Notes under the pieces: model-generated
The model's database searches: none
What the model saw: only the letters and a program-made list of their open reading frames with translations
Told to the model about the DNA's origin: nothing
Translations under genes and position numbers: made by a program
Assembly (NCBI GenBank): GCA_025361385.1
Contig: JANYAJ010000253.1
Location: forward strand, 1 to 7,170
Source: Nitrospira sp.
Lineage (GTDB): Bacteria; Nitrospirota; Nitrospiria; Nitrospirales; Nitrospiraceae
Reading direction: 5' to 3'
DNA length: 7,170 nt
Part shown: one piece after another, positions 1 through 5,537 of the stretch
Layout: each line of letters opens with the position of its first letter
Position numbering within the stretch: the first letter of the stretch is position 1

Positions 1-1
1 C

Positions 2-556
2 GGCGTGGAAGTCGCCGGATCGAGCTATTACGGCAATCAATCCCCCACCAGCTATAACCCCCTGAGCATCACAGCCCTCGACTGGACCCTCCAAAAAGGA
101 CCGTTTGAGATCATCGGTGAAGCAGCCTGGGCCTATGCGAGGGGAAACTCCCGTGCCATTCCCGGCAATACAATCGGCTTTACCCCGGGCGGTCTTATGA
201 TGGGGCTTAATACATTTAATCCCCTAGCGGCTCCTCCGCAACGGATGCAGGGGTTCTACATCCAGGGTAACTACCACTTCATGCCCTCTTTCTTGACAGC
301 CCTCTCACCCAAACGGTTTGGCGAAGGATCTACCTTCACAGCCGTGGTGCGTTATGACCGGGTGAACTTGAATATGGACAACCGTGCTGAGAGCGAAGGG
401 CAAATGGAACAGATCTCCTTCGGGCTGAACTATCGCCCGGTGGAAGATACTGTTTTCAAGATGAGCTACCAGTACCTGCCGAAGTCGTTCAACCCGAACA
501 CGGGCGAGCGCATTCACGACGGTGCGTTTGTGATCTCGGCGGCAACATATTTCTAA
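2..556 (+). CDS. Outer-membrane beta-barrel protein, C-terminal part (5' truncated by the window)
   Basis: The reading frame is open from the first bases of the window, so the start lies upstream; 184 C-terminal residues are visible. The sequence alternates polar and hydrophobic/aromatic residues in short strands (for example GFYIQGNYHF, TAVVRYDRVNL, ISFGLNYRP, VFKMSYQYLP) separated by polar turns. It ends in ...ISAATYF, with the terminal Phe typical of barrels inserted by the BAM machinery. It therefore probably sits in the outer membrane as a porin-like or transport barrel, loosely like phosphate-selective porin (OprO/P) families. Substrate cannot be told from this part. The stop is followed after 7 bases by a strong hairpin and after 67 bases by a lipoprotein gene on the same strand, so it may be the first visible member of an envelope gene cluster. 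The barrel assignment is fairly sure; the family is not. Confidence 0.75.
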   Translation, partial: GVEVAGSSYYGNQSPTSYNPLSITALDWTLQKGPFEIIGEAAWAYARGNSRAIPGNTIGFTPGGLMMGLNTFNPLAAPPQRMQGFYIQGNYHFMPSFLTALSPKRFGEGSTFTAVVRYDRVNLNMDNRAESEGQMEQISFGLNYRPVEDTVFKMSYQYLPKSFNPNTGERIHDGAFVISAATYF

Positions 557-563
557 GCCGAAG

Positions 564-599
564 AGGGCGATCCCTCTCTTCCGAGAGAGGGATCGCCCT
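564..599 (+). terminator. Perfect 16-bp hairpin after the barrel gene, without a U-tract
   Basis: Bases 564-579 pair perfectly with 584-599 around a TCCG loop. No run of T follows on either strand, so it is not a classical rho-independent terminator. It could be a partial terminator, an RNA-stability element protecting the 3' end of the barrel message, or a processing site that sets different levels for the barrel and the downstream genes. Confidence 0.5.
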
Positions 600-623
600 G
601 AGCAAGAAAGAGCAGTCTGCACA

Positions 624-1088
624 ATGCCTACACTTCGAATAGCCATCGTCGCCCTTGCATTCCTCACTGCCAGCTGCGCCGCGTTGAGCGGAAGCCGCGA
701 GCAATACTTCGTCTGTTCCTATGACATGGCCTGGGATGCCGCGCTCGAGACCATGAAGGGACAATCCATCGCGTCGTACGACAAAGAAAAGGGACTGATT
801 GAAACAGCCTGGCTGGACGTCCCCCCAACCTCGGAACGATCTTTTGGCATGTTTGGGAGAGAAGGCTTTGGCAATAAAGAACGCGCCCGCATGACCGTCT
901 CCGTCAAACGCATGAATGACGTCGCCTCTGTGAGCATCTTAGAAATCAGGCAGCGATGGCATGCCCGCGGTGGCGTCACTCAGCAAGCCACCAGGTGGTG
1001 GCCCATCGATCCATCGGAAGATGCCACGAACGAAGTGGTCGATCGGCTCAACGCGAAACTGAAAGAAAAGGGGTGTACGGCAGCATGA
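624..1088 (+). CDS. Small outer-envelope lipoprotein of unknown function (possibly BamC-like fold)
   Basis: This 154-residue protein begins with a short basic/hydrophobic signal peptide and a lipobox-like LTASC, with Cys18 as the lipidation site. The -3 residue is Thr, which is slightly off consensus. The rest is soluble: a segment YDMAWDAALETM at about residues 33-44, then an IETAW strand, a region rich in basic residues and a C-terminal helix. A 'Tyr..Trp-x-x-Ala-Leu' helix followed by 'G-x-I-x-T-x-W' is reminiscent of BamC/NlpB-like lipoproteins, but this is only a resemblance. Besides Cys18 there are only Cys31 and Cys151, near the two ends, which could form a disulfide. The ATG at 624 follows a weak purine-rich site (604-612). 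Its stop overlaps the start of the FMN-binding gene (ATGA at 1085-1088), implying translational coupling. I do not recognise a specific function. Confidence 0.8.
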   Translation: MPTLRIAIVALAFLTASCAALSGSREQYFVCSYDMAWDAALETMKGQSIASYDKEKGLIETAWLDVPPTSERSFGMFGREGFGNKERARMTVSVKRMNDVASVSILEIRQRWHARGGVTQQATRWWPIDPSEDATNEVVDRLNAKLKEKGCTAA

Positions 1089-1762
1089 TGGCTCGATTGC
1101 TCATCCTCTCACTGGCGTTCTTCTCCGTGATGTCCCCGGCCACCGCTCGAGCTGAACGGGTCTGGGACAACGAACTCAAACGCTATCTGACAGAACAGGA
1201 AATGTCGATGGCGGAAGTCTTCCTCACGGAGGAAGAAGCGGTCAAGTTGATGTTTCCCAAATCCGAGCGCGTCAGAAAAGAACTGCTCCGAGTCCCCATG
1301 GATAAGAAGGCGACGATTGAAGAACGTATCGGCTGGAAATTCCCTGAAGAATCGTTTGAGGTCTATATTGGGGAGAGCGGATCACAGATCGACGGCTATG
1401 CCCTCGTCCAGCATACCATCGGCAAACACAAACCAATGACCTATATGGTTGGAGTGGATGCGCGCGGTCATGTCTCAAACGTCGAATTGCTCGTCTTCCG
1501 TGAAGCCCGCGGCAGTGAGGTGCGCACCAAGCGATTCAACGTACAGTACGAAGGAAAGACGGTCCTCGACCCGGTCCGCATCAACAAAGACATCCTCAAT
1601 ATCAGCGGCGCCACCATGTCGGTCCGCTCGATGACTGCCGGAATTAAGCGAGTGCTGGTGCTGGTCGATGAATTCTATTTGAAACCGGCTGGACTGGGCA
1701 GCGATACGGTGGCCGCAAAGAAATCGGAGAAGGGGATCTTCGGCTCCATCTTCGGAAACTGA
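1085..1762 (+). CDS. Exported FMN-binding domain protein (RnfG/NqrC-like flavin domain)
   Basis: The protein has 225 residues from the ATG at 1085; a start at the next ATG (1088) is equally possible. Residues 1-23 form a Sec signal peptide ending ATARA, with cleavage likely before Glu24, so the mature protein is periplasmic. The C-terminal half has the features of the FMN_bind domain: YALVQHTIGKHKPMTYMVGVD, strands leading to VELLVFREARGSEV, then ISGATMS at about 173-179. In RnfG, NqrC and related proteins the Thr of S-G-A-T (here Thr177) carries FMN attached by ApbE. The usual Asp three residues before the Ser of SGAT is Leu here (D-I-L-N-I-S-G-A-T), so attachment is likely but not certain. 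The gene overlaps the lipoprotein stop and lies 25 bases before the four-helix membrane protein gene. The expected role is single-electron transfer on the periplasmic side, with the neighbouring membrane protein as likely partner. Extending the frame upstream to 956 would bury the signal peptide, so that start was not used. Confidence 0.85.
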   Translation: MMARLLILSLAFFSVMSPATARAERVWDNELKRYLTEQEMSMAEVFLTEEEAVKLMFPKSERVRKELLRVPMDKKATIEERIGWKFPEESFEVYIGESGSQIDGYALVQHTIGKHKPMTYMVGVDARGHVSNVELLVFREARGSEVRTKRFNVQYEGKTVLDPVRINKDILNISGATMSVRSMTAGIKRVLVLVDEFYLKPAGLGSDTVAAKKSEKGIFGSIFGN

Positions 1763-1787
1763 TAGGGGGTGGACGGCCTGCTCAACC

Positions 1788-2306
1788 ATGCGGAACTTCA
1801 ACACCAGATTCAAACTTCGCGACTCAGATCGGCACATCCGGCTGGTCTATACGTTCTTTCTCTTTTTGATGCTGGCAGGCTTTACCTTTTCTTTCTTCTG
1901 GGCCCACAGTATGACGGGGATGTCGCCCGAAGGAATCGCCAATCATTACAGAGGGTCGGACGCCACATTCGGCGAGCCGATGTCGTTCAGAGAGCTGGCA
2001 GAGATCACGCACTTCCACCTCTTTACGATGCCGGTCGTGTTCATGATTCTGGTCCACGTGCTCTATCTCACGAACGCCAGTAGCCGGCTGAAAGTCGTCA
2101 CGACCTGGATCTCATTCGGTGGGGTGACATTGGACCTGCTCTCGCCCTGGCTCATCAGCTACGTCTCACCGGTGTTTGTGTTAACCATGCTGACCGGCGA
2201 CACCCTCATGACGGTAGGTTTTCTCATCATGATGGTCATCCCGCTCCATGAGATGTGGGTCCTGAAACAGCCGCTGATGTCCGGGAAACACGGAAAAGAA
2301 GCATGA
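1788..2306 (+). CDS. Four-helix inner-membrane protein with heme-ligand-like histidines
   Basis: This 172-residue protein has four hydrophobic helices at about residues 19-39, 78-96, 103-123 and 129-152, with a polar loop between the first two. The start of the second helix reads THFHLFTMP (His75, His77), followed by His90 on the same helix, 13 residues after His77. That is a spacing seen in transmembrane b-type cytochromes; further His are at 40, 53 and 154. No Rieske, ferredoxin or c-heme motif is present. It follows the FMN-binding gene by 25 bases with a GGGGGTGG stretch too far upstream to be ideal, so translation is probably coupled. My inference is a quinone- or heme-linked membrane subunit that exchanges electrons with the periplasmic flavoprotein. 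The membrane topology is well supported; heme binding is only a hypothesis. A strong terminator ends the transcript 54 bases downstream. Confidence 0.8.
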   Translation: MRNFNTRFKLRDSDRHIRLVYTFFLFLMLAGFTFSFFWAHSMTGMSPEGIANHYRGSDATFGEPMSFRELAEITHFHLFTMPVVFMILVHVLYLTNASSRLKVVTTWISFGGVTLDLLSPWLISYVSPVFVLTMLTGDTLMTVGFLIMMVIPLHEMWVLKQPLMSGKHGKEA

Positions 2307-2359
2307 GCTAGCATTCCCTGACTTTCGACACAAACTGCGGCCAGAGGTCTTTCACCCAG

Positions 2360-2397
2360 AGCCCAAGATCACAAACGTGGTCTTGGGCTTTTTGTTT
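2360..2397 (+). terminator. Rho-independent terminator
   Basis: Bases 2360-2372 pair with 2377-2389 (13 bp, one T-G wobble) around an AAAC loop. The stem is immediately followed by a T-rich tail (TTTTTGTTT). It closes the envelope cassette. It also lies only 5 bases before the Shine-Dalgarno of the next gene, so it could double as an attenuator of the HD-GYP gene. Confidence 0.9.
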
Positions 2398-2402
2398 ATC
2401 TT

Positions 2403-2407
2403 GGAGG
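2403..2407 (+). promoter_or_regulatory. Strong Shine-Dalgarno of the HD-GYP gene
   Basis: GGAGG lies 7 bases before the ATG at 2415, supporting this start. No convincing -35/-10 pair is visible between the terminator and the ATG or overlapping the terminator. Confidence 0.8.
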
Positions 2408-2414
2408 AACGACG

Positions 2415-3125
2415 ATGGGACAGCGGATCTGTGAACATGTCCACCCTGGCATCCTCACGATACAGGCCATGCTCAACAAGATCGACCGGCTCCAGCTCCC
2501 TCTCGCATCACGCCGTGATGTCGAAAGCATCCTCGTCCGGCAAGTCAGTAAGGAGTTGGATCGGGCACTTCCCTGGCAGGCAGGCCACGGGCGCCGCACG
2601 GCTGCGATCGCGCTGTTGATCGGACAAGCGGTCGGCCTCGCTCACGACGAGTTGCACCAGCTCAAGCTCGCCGCGTTGCTGCATGACATCGGGCTCCTGT
2701 TGCTCCCGCCCCACCTCGCAGAAATCCAGGACCCACTTGAGCCCGAGTCCTACGTCGCCATTCAGAACCATTCCCGGCTGGGAGCGATGCTCCTGAAACC
2801 GTTCTCATTCTTGAGTGAGGCCTCCGTGCTCATTGCGCATCACCACGAACGATGGGACGGCTCCGGCTACCCCTATGGCATCAGGGGGCGGTTCATCCCG
2901 CTTGGAGCCAGGATACTTTCAATCGCCGATGCCTTCGACGCCATCCATGTTCCCGGCGCCTCCGAACATGTCGTGCGCAACCGAATTGCACTCAGAATTA
3001 TTCGAGTCGCATCCGGGACCCATTTCGACCCAGAACTCGTTGAGGTCTTGTGCAACCAATGTATGTCATCCCTACTCCACCCCAGTTCACCTAACTGTAA
3101 GAGGTTCGACCATGCGACCAAGTAA
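2415..3125 (+). CDS. Stand-alone HD-GYP domain protein with altered substrate site
   Basis: This 236-residue cytoplasmic protein has about 50 N-terminal residues without a recognisable sensor or receiver domain, followed by an HD-GYP domain. HD-GYP proteins hydrolyse cyclic di-GMP using a di- or tri-iron centre. Metal-ligand positions are present: His58, the HDIG motif (His90/Asp91), His119, His143/His144 in HHHERWDGSGYP, and Asp172 in ADAFDA. The signature GYP and GTHFDP are intact. However, HDxGK has Leu94 in place of Lys, and the segment usually reading LTSDRPYR after the ADxxDA motif is I-H-V-P-G-A-S-E, placing Gly181 and Glu184 where basic residues are expected. The Glu four residues before the first His, associated with trinuclear sites, is Trp54. 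The fold is certain, but c-di-GMP phosphodiesterase activity is doubtful. The last 14 bases overlap the start of the di-heme peroxidase gene, implying coupled translation. Confidence 0.88.
   Translation: MGQRICEHVHPGILTIQAMLNKIDRLQLPLASRRDVESILVRQVSKELDRALPWQAGHGRRTAAIALLIGQAVGLAHDELHQLKLAALLHDIGLLLLPPHLAEIQDPLEPESYVAIQNHSRLGAMLLKPFSFLSEASVLIAHHHERWDGSGYPYGIRGRFIPLGARILSIADAFDAIHVPGASEHVVRNRIALRIIRVASGTHFDPELVEVLCNQCMSSLLHPSSPNCKRFDHATK
3099..3104 (+). promoter_or_regulatory. Shine-Dalgarno that fixes the di-heme peroxidase start
   Basis: AAGAGG lies 7 bases before the ATG at 3112, inside the end of the HD-GYP gene. Starting here gives a proper lipoprotein signal peptide, whereas the open frame extending back to 2815 would add 99 residues read out of frame across the HD-GYP gene. 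Confidence 0.75.
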
Positions 3126-4881
3126 TCACATCCACATACAGGCATCCCTGTCTTCTCTCTTATTCGCCATGCTCGCGATGGCTGGCTGCTCAGGCGGAGG
3201 CAGTTCATCCGGTGGAGCGGCTACAGTGCAGGCAACCGGAACGCCAGGAGCCGAACAAGCGGTCGGTGAACGGCTGTTTCTTGATACCAGGTTCGCGCAA
3301 GCCTTCAAAGTATTTCTGGACATTCCCGGCAACGGCAATGTGAACAATCCAAATGCCGGAGATCCGGTCGTCGACACCGTGGAAACCGCCGTACCTGGAT
3401 CGGCGATACCAGGATCCATCAACCCGAGTCCCTTCAGCGGTCTCTCCATGAATTGCCGATCCTGTCACTTCGTCGATGATTTATTGACAGCACCAGGAGG
3501 CGGAATGCGGACATACGCCGACTTCGCGCGCCGGAGCCCAATTCCTGCGAGGACAGACGGAAAAACTCACACACCTCGAAACTCACCGGCGCTCGTCAAT
3601 TCTACATTGGATCGAACCGGGGGCGTCCTGTTCCATCTGGATACTGAGTTCAACTCGATGGAAGATCTGGTCGCAGCCACGTTCACAGGAAGGAACTACG
3701 GATGGCTCCCTGGTGAACGGGACCAGGCCGTTGCCCATCTCGCACGAGTGATCCGAGGCGACGATGGTTCATTCAACCTGACCGATCAATCAGGCGGTTT
3801 GTCCTACCGCATTCTGTTCACCGGAACAAATTCCGCCATCCCCAACGACCTCCGTCTTCCTCCGCAGTTCCGGGCCTTTGTGGGATCCGGAACTGATCAG
3901 GAGATATTCGACGCCGTCGTGAAAGTCGTCGCCGCTTACGTCAACGGGCTGCTCTTCTCGCAAACGGAAGACAGCGGAGCTCCCATCCGTTCACCGTTCG
4001 ATATCTTCCTGGAAGCCAACGGTCTGCCCCAGCGGCCGAACCCGAACGAAACCGAACTCGATTACAGCCGGCGCTTACGGACGTTAGTCAACGCGCCAGG
4101 ATTCAGCCCGCAATTCGTGACGTCCAACCCGAACCGGACGGATGGCCAATTTCAGTTCCATCCCTCGCAGAACTTCGAATTCGGAGCGGCTGAGCTGGCA
4201 GGGTTGAAGATTTTCCTGGCAGAGCCATTGACGCTCCCCGCTTCACCGGGTGAATTGACTGCGGGGACGATCGGCAACTGCATCAGCTGCCATGCTGCGC
4301 CGAACTTCACCGATTTCAAGCTGCACAATACGGGCACGACCCAACAAGAATTCGACGACGTGGCTGTCGGCGCTGGTCATGCTCCTGGATCGTTCATGGC
4401 GCTCTCCATTCCCAATCTGGCCGCACGAACGGCCAACGATCTTCCTGCGACCGAGCAACATCTCACCGCGAGTGAACGGTTCCGATCGATCCCCTCAGCG
4501 GGAACCACGTTGACAGATTTGGGCGTCTGGAATGTCTTCGCCAATCCCGACATGCCTGGTCCCCAGGCAAAAATACGAGCCATTCTCTGCGATGAACACC
4601 TTCCCGCTGCTTGTCCTGCCGACACGACTCTACTCGACGAAGCGATCGCCAGGTTCAAAACCCCCGGTCTTCGGGATCTGAGCCACTCTGCTCCCTATAT
4701 GCATACGGGACGGTTCGACACATTGGACGACATCCTCGGGTTCTATCGCGGAGTCTCCGCGCAAGCTCGTGCGGGATCATTGCGAAACGGCGCATCCCAA
4801 CTCCAGGGCATCGCGCTGACAGCCGGCGACACGGCATCGCTAGTCGCATTTTTGAAATCGCTGAACGAGGACTACCAGTAG
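3112..4881 (+). CDS. Large di-heme cytochrome c peroxidase / MauG-family lipoprotein
   Basis: The protein has 589 residues. The N-terminus is a lipoprotein signal ending LAMAGC (Cys26 lipidated), then a Ser/Gly-rich linker, so it is probably membrane-anchored and faces the periplasm. Two c-heme motifs are present: CRSCH at 115-119 and CISCH at 390-394. The family landmarks are in order: an N-terminal domain with ERLFLDTRF, TPRNSPALVNSTL and FHLDTEFNSMEDLV, then a second domain with GLKIF before heme two and FKTPGLRDLSHSAPYMHTGRFDTLDDILGFY near the C-terminus. Met530 of APYMHTG is a candidate axial ligand. Family members reduce hydrogen peroxide using electrons from small cytochromes or cupredoxins, or, as in MauG, oxidise other substrates. 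At 589 residues it is much longer than the usual 320-400, mostly through insertions around and between the hemes. A Cys pair (LCDEHLPAAC) could be a disulfide. It is coupled to the upstream HD-GYP gene. The family call is sure; the substrate is unknown. Confidence 0.92.
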   Translation: MRPSNHIHIQASLSSLLFAMLAMAGCSGGGSSSGGAATVQATGTPGAEQAVGERLFLDTRFAQAFKVFLDIPGNGNVNNPNAGDPVVDTVETAVPGSAIPGSINPSPFSGLSMNCRSCHFVDDLLTAPGGGMRTYADFARRSPIPARTDGKTHTPRNSPALVNSTLDRTGGVLFHLDTEFNSMEDLVAATFTGRNYGWLPGERDQAVAHLARVIRGDDGSFNLTDQSGGLSYRILFTGTNSAIPNDLRLPPQFRAFVGSGTDQEIFDAVVKVVAAYVNGLLFSQTEDSGAPIRSPFDIFLEANGLPQRPNPNETELDYSRRLRTLVNAPGFSPQFVTSNPNRTDGQFQFHPSQNFEFGAAELAGLKIFLAEPLTLPASPGELTAGTIGNCISCHAAPNFTDFKLHNTGTTQQEFDDVAVGAGHAPGSFMALSIPNLAARTANDLPATEQHLTASERFRSIPSAGTTLTDLGVWNVFANPDMPGPQAKIRAILCDEHLPAACPADTTLLDEAIARFKTPGLRDLSHSAPYMHTGRFDTLDDILGFYRGVSAQARAGSLRNGASQLQGIALTAGDTASLVAFLKSLNEDYQ

Positions 4882-4925
4882 GAGTGATCGAAAGAGCGTA
4901 GACCGTGCAGCCGGTGCCCGACACA

Positions 4926-4965
4926 CCGGCCGTGAAGTGGGAGTGCCATCCCACTTCACGGCCGG
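4926..4965. terminator. 17-bp hairpin between convergent genes
   Basis: Bases 4926-4942 pair perfectly with 4949-4965 around a 6-base loop. It lies between the ends of the peroxidase gene (plus) and the bacterioferritin operon (minus). No T-run follows on either strand, so it may act as a bidirectional 3'-end stabiliser or a weak terminator for both. A smaller stem (4911-4916 with 4924-4929) and a GC-rich stem (4964-4970 with 4986-4992) overlap its arms and would be alternatives to it. Confidence 0.55.
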
Positions 4966-5058
4966 GGGCCCTCTCGTCCTCCTGAGGCCCCCCGCCCTCT
5001 CATCGAACAGGGATAGGGAAGCAGCGACAACTCCTGTAGCGACACGAAGAAAGATCCG

Positions 5059-5529
5059 CTACTTCTTGATCTGCTCGGCGAGATACCGGTCGAGGCCAAC
5101 TTGATCGATCGTCCGAAGCTGGGTCTCAAACCAATCGACATGCTCCTCCGAATCGACCGCCATATCTTCCATCAAGTGGCGGGTTGTGAAATCACCAACC
5201 TTGGCGCAATGGACAATGGCTTTGCGGAGGGACTCGACATCTTCGCGTTCAAATTCCAGATCGGCCTTAAACAGATCTTTCACCGTGCGGCCCGCCCCCA
5301 CCTGATCGAGATGCGCGACATCCGGAGTCCCGTCCAGATAGAGGATATGACCGATCAGGCCAGAGGAATGGCTGACTTCCTCTTGCGCCAGATGGCTGAA
5401 GTGTTCATGCAGCCGCTCGTAGCCCCAATTCTTACACAGAGCTGCATGAAGCAGATATTGATGTACGGCCGTCAGTTCCGACTTCAAGATCTGATTGAGG
5501 AACTCGACGACGCCTTCTTTGGCTTTCAT
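5059..5529 (-). CDS. bfr: Bacterioferritin, ferroxidase-type subunit lacking the heme methionine
   Basis: This 156-residue protein aligns without gaps to E. coli Bfr (from memory) over its whole length. Bfr forms 24-subunit shells that oxidise Fe(II) and store ferric mineral in the cytoplasm. Ferroxidase ligands present: Glu18, Glu51, His54, Glu94 and His130. Position 127, normally the bridging Glu, is Ser (D-S-E-E-H instead of D-E-E-G-H), with Glu at 128 and 129. Position 52, the heme-ligand Met at the subunit dimer interface, is Val. The subunit is thus of the catalytic kind but with one ligand altered or shifted. Its gene starts 8 bases after the stop of the heme-type subunit gene, with a GA-rich ribosome site inside the end of that gene, so the two are co-transcribed and probably co-assemble. 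Confidence 0.93.
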   Translation of the reverse strand: MKAKEGVVEFLNQILKSELTAVHQYLLHAALCKNWGYERLHEHFSHLAQEEVSHSSGLIGHILYLDGTPDVAHLDQVGAGRTVKDLFKADLEFEREDVESLRKAIVHCAKVGDFTTRHLMEDMAVDSEEHVDWFETQLRTIDQVGLDRYLAEQIKK

Positions 5530-5537
5530 AGTCCTAG

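Noticed and set aside
956..1084. Upstream extension of the FMN-binding gene
   Set aside because: It overlaps the lipoprotein gene in another frame and places a signal peptide in the middle of the protein; the ATG at 1085 gives a proper signal peptide.
1769..2083. Open frame starting GTG just after the FMN-binding gene
   Set aside because: It is a frame-shadow of the four-helix membrane protein, with composition unlike a real protein; the 1788 frame has clear membrane helices.
2815..3111. Upstream extension of the di-heme peroxidase frame
   Set aside because: It runs out of frame through the well-supported HD-GYP gene and would hide the lipoprotein signal peptide; the ATG at 3112 has its own Shine-Dalgarno.
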